A stretch of 33,799 nucleotides of DNA from JAAYDS01 sp039680625 (GTDB lineage: Bacteria > Chloroflexota > Anaerolineae > UBA1429), in NCBI GenBank assembly GCA_039680625.1, contig JBDKSN010000053.1:1-33799 (forward strand), given 5' to 3'. The translations under genes were made by a program, and so were the position numbers. Of this stretch, positions 6,065 through 13,507 are shown in pieces (position 1 is the first letter of the stretch; each line of letters begins with the position of its first letter). The notes under the pieces are model-generated. The model ran no database searches. It was not told the DNA's origin and saw only the letters and a program-made list of their open reading frames with translations.

Positions 6065-7279
6065 ATGGCCGCCCCCCTGCGCATCGACCAGGAGCTGTGC
6101 ATCGGTTGCGGCGCCTGTGTAGAGGCCTGCCCTCACGGCGCCTTGGCGTTGCTGGCCGGTGTTGCGTCGGTGAACGAGCGGTGCATCGCTTGTGGCCTCT
6201 GCCTCAGTGCCTGCCCGGTCGAGGCGCTCAGCCTGCCCGCGCCTGAGGCGCCCAGCGCAGCCGCGGGGGCGTCTGGCGGCGTATGGGTCTGGGTCGAGCA
6301 ACAACACACGGGCGTAGCCGAGGTCTCCTGGGAATTGTTGGCGCGAGGGCGCATCCTGGCCGATGCCTGTCGGGCAGAGTTGGTGGCCTGTGTCTTGGGC
6401 GCCGCGGTGGATGAGGTCGCTCACGCGGCGGTGGAGCACGGCGCCGACCGCGTGTTGCAGTTCGATAGCCCCTCGTTGGCCGACTTTCGCGCCGAGGCCT
6501 ACGCCCATGTCTTGCGCCCCGTGGTCGAGGCGCGCCAGCCCGCGATCATGCTGTTTGGGGCTACCACCCGTGGCCGTGACCTGGCCGGCTCTTTGGCCGC
6601 CGACTTGCACACTGGCCTGACCGCCGACTGCACCGAGCTGCATATCGACGCCGAGACGGGGCTGCTGGTACAGACTCGGCCGGCCTACGGCGGCAACATC
6701 ATGGCCACCATCCTCACGCCGGCGACGCGGCCTCAGATGGCCACTGTGCGGCCGCGCGTCTTCGAACCAGCCGTGCCGGTTCCTGGGCGCGTAGCGCCCA
6801 TCGAGCGACTGCCCGACACCCTCGCCGAATATGACCTACTCAGCCAGGTGCTGGCCTTTGCGCCCAGCACCAGCGACGAGAACCTGGCGTCGGCGCGCGT
6901 CATCGTCGCCGGGGGCAAGGGGGTAGGCAATGCCGAGGGCTTTGGCCTTCTCAGCGAGCTGGCCGCGTTGCTCGGTGGTGCCGTCGGGGCCTCGCGCGCC
7001 GCGGTCGATGCCGGTTGGATCGGCTATGAGCACCAAGTGGGGCAGACGGGCCGCACCGTGCGCCCGGAGCTATACCTGGCCTGCGGCATCTCGGGCGCCA
7101 TCCAGCATCGCGCGGGGATGTCGACCTCGCGGGTGATCGTGGCCATCAACACCGATCCGCAGGCCCCCATCTTTGACATTGCCACCTATGGCATCGTCGG
7201 AGATCTGTTCCAGGTCGTGCCCGCGCTCATCAGCGCGCTGCGCTCGCGGGTAGCCGCCGACGGCGGAGTGGGGCGATGA
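6065..7279 (+). CDS. etfA: Electron transfer flavoprotein alpha subunit with N-terminal 2[4Fe-4S] ferredoxin domain
   Basis: The 404-aa EtfA starts with a two-cluster ferredoxin domain (Cys12, 15, 18, 22 and 40, 43, 46, 50), then a short Ala-rich linker, the EtfA N-domain (about 65-240) and the C-terminal FAD domain (about 275-390) with VIVAGGKGVG, GWIGYEHQVGQTG and CGISGAIQH. Such ferredoxin-fused EtfA proteins occur in anaerobes, for example in acyl-CoA or lactate dehydrogenase complexes. The ATG at 6065 is used; a GTG at 6059 overlaps the etfB stop and could add two residues. Its last bases overlap the Nudix gene (ATGA). The extra clusters suggest electron exchange with ferredoxin or another Fe-S partner. 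The dehydrogenase it serves is not in the window. Confidence 0.93.
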   Translation: MAAPLRIDQELCIGCGACVEACPHGALALLAGVASVNERCIACGLCLSACPVEALSLPAPEAPSAAAGASGGVWVWVEQQHTGVAEVSWELLARGRILADACRAELVACVLGAAVDEVAHAAVEHGADRVLQFDSPSLADFRAEAYAHVLRPVVEARQPAIMLFGATTRGRDLAGSLAADLHTGLTADCTELHIDAETGLLVQTRPAYGGNIMATILTPATRPQMATVRPRVFEPAVPVPGRVAPIERLPDTLAEYDLLSQVLAFAPSTSDENLASARVIVAGGKGVGNAEGFGLLSELAALLGGAVGASRAAVDAGWIGYEHQVGQTGRTVRPELYLACGISGAIQHRAGMSTSRVIVAINTDPQAPIFDIATYGIVGDLFQVVPALISALRSRVAADGGVGR

Positions 7280-7788
7280 TCGCCGCAGTGCCCATCGTCG
7301 ATGTCTTTTGCTACGCTGGCCAGCGGGTACGGGCCACCTGGTGCCCGGCGCCCTGGCGGCCCCCTCTCTCGCTGGTCTCGCAGTGCAGTGGACTCTGCTA
7401 TACCGCCGACGGGCAGATGGTGCTGGTGTCCAAGGATGGCTGCGTTTGGGCGCTGCCCGGCGGCCATCTCGAAGCCGACGAGACACTAGAGCAGGCCTTG
7501 CGGCGCGAGGTGCGCGAGGAGGTCTGCGCGACGATCACTGACCTGGCATACTTGGGCTGTCAGCAGATCGAGGAGGCTGGCGCGCACGCCTACTACCAGG
7601 CGCGCTTCTGGGCGCGTTTGGCCCTCGATCCCTTTGCTCCCGCCTATGAGATCGCCGCGCGGCGCGTGCTTGCGCCCGAGGATGTGCCCGCCATGCTCGG
7701 TTGGCATTCATCGATCCTCACTCACCTCCTGATGCTGGCCGCCGACTGCGCGCAGCGCCACCCGCTGCCCTCAGGAGATGTGCAATGA
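7276..7788 (+). CDS. Nudix hydrolase
   Basis: The 170-aa protein has a Nudix box: G63 x5 E69 x7 R77 E78 V x E81 E82, which binds Mg and cleaves a nucleoside diphosphate linked to another group. The usual Gly near the end of the box is Cys84, a small departure. About 38 residues precede the fold; they have no clear motif. Substrate cannot be read from sequence (dNTP cleaning, ADP-ribose or a sugar nucleotide are all possible). ATGA overlap with etfA and a second ATGA overlap with the AlkZ-related gene show tight translational coupling. Confidence 0.85.
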   Translation: MIAAVPIVDVFCYAGQRVRATWCPAPWRPPLSLVSQCSGLCYTADGQMVLVSKDGCVWALPGGHLEADETLEQALRREVREEVCATITDLAYLGCQQIEEAGAHAYYQARFWARLALDPFAPAYEIAARRVLAPEDVPAMLGWHSSILTHLLMLAADCAQRHPLPSGDVQ

Positions 7789-8663
7789 TCCCCGCGCAAG
7801 CCGTGACCGCCTTGCGGGCCCTCCGCTACCACCGCACGCCAGCGCAGCGCGCCCTCACCGAGGCCGACGCCCGCGCATTCATCGACGAGGTAGGCTTTTG
7901 CTTCCTCTTTGGTGAGCGTAGCGTCGAGATGCCGACCCTGTGGGGGGCCATCTGTGGCGGTGATCGCCCGCCGTCGGATGACCGTGAAGACGCAGACTTG
8001 GGCCGCGCCTGGGAGTGGAAGGATTCCCTGCCCGCGCGCGGTGAGGTCTACTATGGCAAGCTCTTGCATGGCAAGCCAACCTTTGTCTCTCTTGCCCTCT
8101 TGCCCGCATTCTATGCCCTGTCGCCCAACTATGGCGACGTCGACGACTACTTGCAGCAGTATGAAGAGGGCTTGCTCACCATCGAGGCGCGCAACATCTA
8201 TGCTGCATTGCTCGAGAACGGTCCGCTGTCCACGAGCCGCCTGCGACAGTTGTCGGGGCTGCAGGGCGGAGGGGCCGTTGCTCGCCGCTTTGACAGCGCC
8301 ATCGCCGAGCTCCAGGCCCAGCTCAAGATCGCCAAGACCGGCATCTCGGATGCCAACTATTGGGGCTATGCCTATGTGTACGACCTGTTCTTGCGCGCCT
8401 TCCCTAGCGTGCCCGAGCAGGCCCGCGCCATCTCGACCGACACGGCCATGGACACGATCCTGACGCAGCACCTGCACAACACGGTCGCTCAGCCCGCGGC
8501 GCGGCTACGGCGGCTCTTTGGCTGGGAAGAGTGGGACTGGGACCGCCTGCTGGCGCGGCTCGTCGCCGACGGCGTGTTGGCCACCGATGTTGTCATCGAG
8601 GGCGTGAGGGGTCCGCAACTGGTCCTCACCGCTACGCTGCATGAACTGGAGGAGCACGCATGA
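7785..8663 (+). CDS. AlkZ-related winged-helix protein
   Basis: The 292-aa protein resembles proteins annotated as AlkZ-related, distant kin of the HTH_42 DNA glycosylases AlkZ/YcaQ that unhook interstrand crosslinks. Visible features are GFCFLF near residue 36, a W-rich stretch with WEWKDSLPARGEVYYGKLL (about 81-99), SPNYGDVDDYLQQYEEG and a winged-helix-like repeat around EARNIYAALLENGPLS. The QxQ motif of true AlkZ is not evident, so glycosylase activity is not shown. The ATG at 7785 is chosen: AGGAGATG precedes it and it overlaps the Nudix stop; an upstream in-frame start at 7701 would intrude on the Nudix gene. It overlaps the SDR gene by four bases. Confidence 0.65.
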   Translation: MIPAQAVTALRALRYHRTPAQRALTEADARAFIDEVGFCFLFGERSVEMPTLWGAICGGDRPPSDDREDADLGRAWEWKDSLPARGEVYYGKLLHGKPTFVSLALLPAFYALSPNYGDVDDYLQQYEEGLLTIEARNIYAALLENGPLSTSRLRQLSGLQGGGAVARRFDSAIAELQAQLKIAKTGISDANYWGYAYVYDLFLRAFPSVPEQARAISTDTAMDTILTQHLHNTVAQPAARLRRLFGWEEWDWDRLLARLVADGVLATDVVIEGVRGPQLVLTATLHELEEHA

Positions 8664-9496
8664 CCGCATCGACTCCCTCTTTTGCCGGGCAGATCGCCTG
8701 GGTCACAGGCTCCTCTCGCGGCATCGGCCGGGCGATCGCAGATCATCTGGCGAGCTTGGGCGCGTCCGTGGTGGTGCACGGTACCAGCCCTTCTTCTGGC
8801 CAGGCTTTTGGCGAGGCCGAGTCGCTCCAGGCGGTAGCCGACGACATCGCCTCCCGCTACGGCGTCACCGTGATTGCCCATCACGGCGACCTCACCATCG
8901 AACAGGTCTCCCTCGACATCGTCGCCTCGGTCGAGCGCGAGCTTGGCCCGATCGACGTCCTGGTCAACTGTGCGGGAGGCGATGTGGGCGCCAGTGGTAC
9001 CACTGCGCCTCTGGCGGGCAAGCCCGCCAACAACGACGCCCTACACATCTCGCTCGCTGACCTGCACACCGTGCTCGACCGCAACCTGATGACCTGCATC
9101 CTCTGCTGCCGCGCTGTGGCGCCCAGCATGATGGCGCGTCGAACCGGCGCCATCGTCAACATCGGCAGCATCGCTGGCCTCACTGGATTGAGCGGCTCGG
9201 CGATCTATGCCACCGCCAAGGCCGCTGTGCACGAGTATTCGCGCTGCCTGGCGCAGCTCTTGCGACCCTACAACGTGCGCGTCAACGTCGTCGCCCCTGG
9301 TGATACGCTCAGCCAGCGCTTTGCGCACAGCCGCGACCTCGATCCGGCGCTGATGGTCACCGAGGGCACCTTGCTGCGCTATGGCACGCCGCAGGAGATC
9401 GCCCAGGCCGTAGCCTTCCTCGCCTCGAATCAGGCCTCGTACATCAGCGGTCAGGTGTTGCGCGTCGACGGTGGCCTCCAGACCTGGCCCGCATGA
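8660..9496 (+). CDS. Short-chain dehydrogenase/reductase (SDR)
   Basis: A classical SDR of 278 aa that oxidises or reduces an alcohol/ketone with NAD(P). The cofactor motif is TGSSRGIG (16-23), followed by NCAGG (103-107) and the active-site residues Ser170, Tyr183 and Lys187 (YATAK), with the C-terminal ISGQVLRVDGG. An insertion after NCAGG (about 108-130) lengthens it relative to the typical 250 aa. Arg20 after SS suggests NADP may be favoured, though this is weak. It is the last gene of the etfB operon (ATGA overlap). The substrate is unknown; FabG-like activity is possible. Confidence 0.88.
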   Translation: MTASTPSFAGQIAWVTGSSRGIGRAIADHLASLGASVVVHGTSPSSGQAFGEAESLQAVADDIASRYGVTVIAHHGDLTIEQVSLDIVASVERELGPIDVLVNCAGGDVGASGTTAPLAGKPANNDALHISLADLHTVLDRNLMTCILCCRAVAPSMMARRTGAIVNIGSIAGLTGLSGSAIYATAKAAVHEYSRCLAQLLRPYNVRVNVVAPGDTLSQRFAHSRDLDPALMVTEGTLLRYGTPQEIAQAVAFLASNQASYISGQVLRVDGGLQTWPA

Positions 9497-9570
9497 CGGC
9501 GCCTCGCTCCTGCAACCCCAGTCTCTGCCCCGCGTAATCAATACAGTGAGGCCACTCAGGAGGGGCGGCG

Positions 9571-10116
9571 ATGGCTGATCTGATCAACACGTTCAAAGAG
9601 AAGGCCGAGTCACTGGTTACCGCCATCAACAGCGAGAGTGGGGTGAAGGCGGCGATCGAGGGCCTGCGCCGCCGTATGGCCGAAGCCGACCGCAAGCGCG
9701 CCATGCGCAAGATCAAGGCCGAGCTACAGCGTATCGAGCAACAGATCGACGAGCTCCTCACGTCGGTCGGCGTACAGGCGGTCGCGCTCGAACGGGCCGG
9801 CGCGCTCTCCTCGCCCGAACTGGCGCCGCTCTGTGATCGCATCATCGATCTCGAAAGGCTGTTGGAGGAGCAACGGCAGGCACTCGCCAAGGTCGAGGCC
9901 GAGGCCTTGGCCGCCGCGCAGAGTGCTCTCCAGGCCTCTGTGCAGACTGTCTGCCCTCATTGCGGCAAGCCCCTCGCCGCCACGGGCGAGTTCTGCCCCT
10001 ATTGCGGGCAAGCACGCCTGGCGCAGGCCCCAGCGCCGACCTTTTGTGCGCACTGCGGCGCGCCTCTCCGCGAGGGGGCGCGTTATTGTGCCCATTGTGG
10101 GCAAGAGGCCGCCTGA
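9571..10116 (+). CDS. Coiled-coil protein with two C-terminal zinc ribbons
   Basis: This 181-aa soluble protein starts with a charged helical region (about 1-120) of heptad-like coiled coil (KIKAELQRIEQQIDEL). It ends in two double-Cys zinc ribbons: CPHCGKPL with CPYCGQA, and CAHCGAPL with CAHCGQEA. No catalytic motif is seen. AGGAGGGG stands 5 bases before the start. It lies 74 bases after the SDR gene, and I see no clear promoter in that gap. Similar zinc-ribbon tails usually mark adaptor or regulatory proteins; the function is unknown. Confidence 0.8.
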   Translation: MADLINTFKEKAESLVTAINSESGVKAAIEGLRRRMAEADRKRAMRKIKAELQRIEQQIDELLTSVGVQAVALERAGALSSPELAPLCDRIIDLERLLEEQRQALAKVEAEALAAAQSALQASVQTVCPHCGKPLAATGEFCPYCGQARLAQAPAPTFCAHCGAPLREGARYCAHCGQEAA

Positions 10117-10132
10117 CACCGCCGGCGGCCTC
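10105..10132. terminator. GC-rich hairpin at the convergent gene ends (weak terminator candidate)
   Basis: GAGGCCGCC (10105-10113) pairs with GGCGGCCTC (10124-10132), 9 perfect pairs. It overlaps the end of the zinc-ribbon gene and faces the end of the esterase gene. There is no T run on either side. Confidence 0.3.
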
Positions 10133-10148
10133 GCCCACCGGCCGTCGC

Positions 10149-10808
10149 TCAGCCGCCCTTGGTGTGGCTGAGGAACCAGGCGTACAGCTCGGGATTGTTG
10201 TAGGTCACCGTCCACGAGTCGTGCTCTAGATCCGGATACACCGTCAGACGCACATCACCGCCCACTTGTCGTAGTTCATCGACCAGCTTTTCGCTCGACT
10301 CGACCGGCACCACAGGATCGAGAGCGCCGTGGAAGGCCCACACGGGCACATCCTTCAGCACCTGCACGGCGCTGGTCGGCCCATAGATGCCGCCGCAGAT
10401 CGGCGCGATGGCCGCAAAAAGCTCGGGGTGCGCGCAGGCCAGTGCCCAAGTGCCAAACCCGCCCATGCTAAGGCCAGTCAGGTACACCCTCTTCGGGTCG
10501 ATGCGGTAGCGAGTCATAACGTCGTCGAGCAGCACGGCAAGGTCGTCGACCATCATCGGCCACCAGTTGTCTTCTGGGCACTGCGGCGACACGACCACAA
10601 AGGGCAGATCGCTCTCGCCCATAAGCAGCTTGGGCAGCGGGTGCTTGTTGAGCAGCGTGAGGTCATGGCCTCGCTCGCCGGCCCCATGCAAGAAGAGGAT
10701 CAGCGGCCAAGAGCCGCCCGCCTCGTAGCCTTTCGGCAAATAGAGCAGATAGTCAAAGGCGACGACGCGGGTGACGGGCTTCTCAAAACGGCAGGCGGTC
10801 TGCGACAT
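10149..10808 (-). CDS. Alpha/beta hydrolase (esterase/dienelactone-hydrolase-like)
   Basis: The 219-aa serine hydrolase has an oxyanion-hole motif HGAGERG (41-47), the nucleophile elbow GLSMGG with Ser114, Asp164 (ALDPVVP) and His196 (LEHDSW), a full catalytic triad. The pattern resembles the prolyl-oligopeptidase/LpqC-like PHB-depolymerase esterases that act on small acyl or aryl esters, such as feruloyl or acetyl groups on sugars. It has no signal peptide, so it is cytoplasmic. Start at 10808 is supported by AAAGGAG four bases ahead; a longer frame reaching 10985 runs into the aminotransferase gene and is rejected. It follows the DegT aminotransferase by 10 bases and is probably co-transcribed. 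Confidence 0.85.
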   Translation of the reverse strand: MSQTACRFEKPVTRVVAFDYLLYLPKGYEAGGSWPLILFLHGAGERGHDLTLLNKHPLPKLLMGESDLPFVVVSPQCPEDNWWPMMVDDLAVLLDDVMTRYRIDPKRVYLTGLSMGGFGTWALACAHPELFAAIAPICGGIYGPTSAVQVLKDVPVWAFHGALDPVVPVESSEKLVDELRQVGGDVRLTVYPDLEHDSWTVTYNNPELYAWFLSHTKGG

Positions 10809-10818
10809 CGTACTCCTT

Positions 10819-12033
10819 TCAATCTCTCCAGGCTTGTTGTATCTTGGCCACGGTCGCCAGGATGCTCTCCATATCTTGCGGCGTGCCCAGCAGCACGGGC
10901 TGTGGCAGCCACAGCCCGTTGGTACAGGCCTCGGTGCAATGCGGCCACGGGCCGTCGTCGGGCACGGGCCGGGCCAGGTGCCCACAGATGCGCGCCGTCT
11001 CCCGACGAATCACCTCTTCGCAGCCAAACGGCGCGGGGTAGCCGCGCGTAAAAGGCACTCCCTCGGCCTGTGCCGCGCGCACGAATTCAGCCGCCGAGCG
11101 CCCCCCGAACGTCGCGGGATCATAGCGCAGCTTGAGCAGATGATAGGCGTTCGCCGAAACGCGTGGGTCACCGGGGAGGGCGGTCAGGCCACCGATCTGC
11201 GCCAAACCCTCGGCCAGTTGCTGCGCGCACTGTTGCCGATGGGCGTTCTGCCTTAGCAGGCGCGGCAGTTGCGCCCGCAGGATCGCCGCCTGCCACTCAG
11301 TGAGGCGATAGTTCGAGGCCAAGCCGACGTGCTCGTACCAGCCGCCCTCTTTGCGGCGGCCCACATTCACCACCGACCAGCACCGCTCGGCCCAAGTCGC
11401 GCTGTTGCTAAGGATCATGCCGCCTTCTCCGGCGGTCATGTTCTTGGATTGCTGAAAGCTAAACGTGCCCATATCGCCGATCGCACCCACGCGTCGGCCA
11501 CGCCAAGCCGCGCCATGCGCCTGGGCAGCGTCTTCGATCAATAGCAGATGGTGTTCACGCGCAATGCGGGTGAGCGCATCGAGATCGGCAGGCTCTCCGC
11601 CGATGTGTACGGCGATGATCGCCCGCGTGCGTGGCGTGATCAGCGCCTCGACACAAGCCGGGTCGAGGTTCCACGTATCGGGCAGGATGTCGGCAAAACG
11701 TGGCACGGCGCCCACCAAGAGCGCCGCGTTGGCCGTGGCGATGAATGAATAGGCGGTGGTGATCACCTCATCGCCCCAGTCGAGGCCAGCGGCGCGCAGA
11801 CACACTTCGAGCGCGGCACTGCCATTCGTGCAACACACGCCATAGGCAGCCTCATGCAGCGCGGCGAACTCTCGAGCCAGCGCATCGCCTTGCGGCCCAC
11901 CCATCGACCACCACTCGCCCGAAGCGAGCACCGCGCTCAAAGCGTCGCGCTCGGCCTCATCCCACTGCGGCCAGCGGGGAAAGGGGTCGCGCCTGACCGG
12001 CTCGCCACCATCGATGGCCAGTTGGGTTGCCAT
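10819..12033 (-). CDS. DegT/DnrJ/EryC1/StrS-family PLP aminotransferase
   Basis: A 404-aa fold-type I PLP enzyme. It has the Asp168 of EDAAQAHG that contacts the pyridine ring, and the Schiff-base Lys197 in SFQQSKNMTAGEGG. The QQSKxMTAGEGG form resembles scyllo-inosose aminotransferases (StsC) and AHBA synthase-like members, which aminate a keto-sugar or keto-cyclitol with Gln or Glu. Sugar aminotransferases are common in aminosugar, LPS and antibiotic pathways; none of those partner genes is here, so the substrate is unknown. AGGAGG lies a few bases before the ATG. The pfp terminator and a possible promoter lie upstream; the esterase follows. Confidence 0.87.
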   Translation of the reverse strand: MATQLAIDGGEPVRRDPFPRWPQWDEAERDALSAVLASGEWWSMGGPQGDALAREFAALHEAAYGVCCTNGSAALEVCLRAAGLDWGDEVITTAYSFIATANAALLVGAVPRFADILPDTWNLDPACVEALITPRTRAIIAVHIGGEPADLDALTRIAREHHLLLIEDAAQAHGAAWRGRRVGAIGDMGTFSFQQSKNMTAGEGGMILSNSATWAERCWSVVNVGRRKEGGWYEHVGLASNYRLTEWQAAILRAQLPRLLRQNAHRQQCAQQLAEGLAQIGGLTALPGDPRVSANAYHLLKLRYDPATFGGRSAAEFVRAAQAEGVPFTRGYPAPFGCEEVIRRETARICGHLARPVPDDGPWPHCTEACTNGLWLPQPVLLGTPQDMESILATVAKIQQAWRD

Positions 12034-12061
12034 GGCCTCCTCCTTGCGCGGGGTTGGCTAT

Positions 12062-12091
12062 ATGCTAGCCTGCAAACGCGCCCGTCGTCAA
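12062..12091 (-). promoter_or_regulatory. Possible promoter of the aminotransferase-esterase operon
   Basis: Minus strand TTGACG (12091-12086), 18-base spacer, TAGCAT (12067-12062). The -10 is weak, and the -35 overlaps the T run of the upstream terminator, so read-through from pfp is also possible. Confidence 0.4.
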
Positions 12092-12123
12092 ACGAGAAAG
12101 GAGGAGGGCTGAGCCTCCTCCTT
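12088..12123 (-). terminator. Intrinsic terminator of the phosphofructokinase gene
   Basis: Minus strand AAGGAGGAGG (12123-12114) pairs perfectly with CCTCCTCCTT (12107-12098), with a short loop, followed by TCTCGTTTG. It begins about 18 bases after the stop at 12141. Confidence 0.7.
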
Positions 12124-12140
12124 GGTCACGCTATCGCCGT

Positions 12141-13343
12141 CTAGCGCTTGGGCACGAGATGCTTGGCCAGACGCCCATACGGGAGCAACGGCCCGCCGAT
12201 GAGGGGACGAGCATAGTCGATAAAGGCCTGGGTCACGTCGTTCCCCGCAGCATTCATGTACTCGCGCGGCAACATGCGCTCGGCGTTGGCGATATTCGCC
12301 AGCGAGGCCAGCTCGGTCTTGCACGAGTAAGCCGGCCCGCTCTCGCGTACCAGCGTCACCATCACACCGGTGTTCCCGGCTACGGCGGCACGCACGGCAT
12401 CGGCGCCCGCCCGCCACGCCTCGTCGCGATCGACGGGCGATTGTAGCTCGCCGAACGAGCGCTGGAGATAGGCAGGCTTGTCAAAGCGCGCCCGCAGGCC
12501 GGTGTGCTCTTCGATGACCTGGGCCACCGTCTCGACTACGCCCGCCTTGACGTCGTGGCCAAACGCATCTTTGACGCCCGTGTTGGCTGCATAGGCGCTG
12601 CCATCGGCGCGGCGCACGCCCTCGCTCAGCGCCACGACGCAAAAGCCGTACCGGTCGTACACGGCCTTGACGTCCGCGGCGATCTGCTCTTCCGACACGG
12701 GGCACTCGGGCACATAGATGAGGTGCGGCCCGTCGCCCTCTTCTTCGCGAGCCAGGGCCGCTGCCGCAGTGAGCCAGCCGGCGTTGCGGCCCATCACCTC
12801 GACGAGCTTGAGCGGCCCGCTGTCGCCCATGGCCTTGGTGTCAAAGCTGGTGTTGCGCACCGCTGCTGCCACAAAGCGAGCAGCCGAACCAAAGCCGGGG
12901 CAGTGGTCCGTCATCGCCAGATCGTTGTCGATGGTCTTGGGCACGCCTACGGCGCATAGCTCATAGCCGCGCTCCTTAGCCGCCTCGCTGACCTGATAGA
13001 CCGTGTCCATCGAGTCGTTGCCACCGATGTAGAAAAAGTAGCGCACGTTGTAGCGCGCAAAGACATCGAGGATACGGTCATAGTCCGTGGGCTTGACCTT
13101 GTAGCGCACCGTGCCCAAGGCTGACGCAGGAGTCTGCATCAGCAGATCGAGCGTCTGCTTGGATTCCTGGCGCAGGTCGATGAACTCGCCGTCCAGCAAG
13201 CCCCGAATGCCATGCAACATGCCATAAATGCCCTCGATCTCGGCCTGCTTCATCGCCTGTTGCACTACGCCCACCAGACTGGCGTTGATGACCGTCGTGG
13301 GGCCACCGGATTGCCCAACGACGAGATTGCCTTTGAGTGCCAT
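12141..13343 (-). CDS. pfp: 6-phosphofructokinase, probably pyrophosphate-dependent
   Basis: Phosphorylates fructose 6-phosphate to the 1,6-bisphosphate. The 400-aa protein begins with GNLVVGQSGGPTTVINAS and has GGNDSMDT (107-114) and PKTIDND (135-141). Asp110 where ATP-type enzymes have Gly, plus Lys136 in PKTID, is the established signature of PPi-using enzymes, so the reaction is likely reversible and not allosterically controlled. Usual PPi-type text is GGDDS/PKTIDGD; the Asn forms here (GGND, TIDND) mark a divergent subgroup. GGAGG lies five bases before the ATG, and a promoter lies at 13381-13408. It ends in a clear terminator, so it is mainly monocistronic. Confidence 0.9.
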   Translation of the reverse strand: MALKGNLVVGQSGGPTTVINASLVGVVQQAMKQAEIEGIYGMLHGIRGLLDGEFIDLRQESKQTLDLLMQTPASALGTVRYKVKPTDYDRILDVFARYNVRYFFYIGGNDSMDTVYQVSEAAKERGYELCAVGVPKTIDNDLAMTDHCPGFGSAARFVAAAVRNTSFDTKAMGDSGPLKLVEVMGRNAGWLTAAAALAREEEGDGPHLIYVPECPVSEEQIAADVKAVYDRYGFCVVALSEGVRRADGSAYAANTGVKDAFGHDVKAGVVETVAQVIEEHTGLRARFDKPAYLQRSFGELQSPVDRDEAWRAGADAVRAAVAGNTGVMVTLVRESGPAYSCKTELASLANIANAERMLPREYMNAAGNDVTQAFIDYARPLIGGPLLPYGRLAKHLVPKR

Positions 13344-13380
13344 GCTTGCCTCCGTCTTGAGATCTGATCGTTCAACCCAA

Positions 13381-13408
13381 AGTATATGTGCGCTGGCGTA
13401 GGTGTAAA
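13381..13408 (-). promoter_or_regulatory. Sigma70-type promoter of pfp
   Basis: Minus strand TTTACA (13408-13403), 16-base spacer, TATACT (13386-13381). It is back to back with the promoter of the sugar operon (13441-13470). Confidence 0.55.
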
Positions 13409-13440
13409 ACGGCGCGACCCGCGCCCGTGAGCGACGTTGT

Positions 13441-13470
13441 TTGACCAGTGCACCCGAGACGCGCTATGAT
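13441..13470 (+). promoter_or_regulatory. Sigma70-type promoter of the plus-strand sugar operon
   Basis: TTGACC (13441-13446), 18-base spacer, TATGAT (13465-13470). About 30 bases of leader precede the ATG at 13508 (AAGGATATCC upstream). Confidence 0.6.
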
Positions 13471-13507
13471 CCGGGCGCTCAGCAAACGTTAGCCCACAAG
13501 GATATCC

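Noticed and set aside
10809..10985. Longer start for the esterase gene
   Set aside because: It would overlap the aminotransferase gene, the added residues have no homologous look, and AAAGGAG marks the ATG at 10808.
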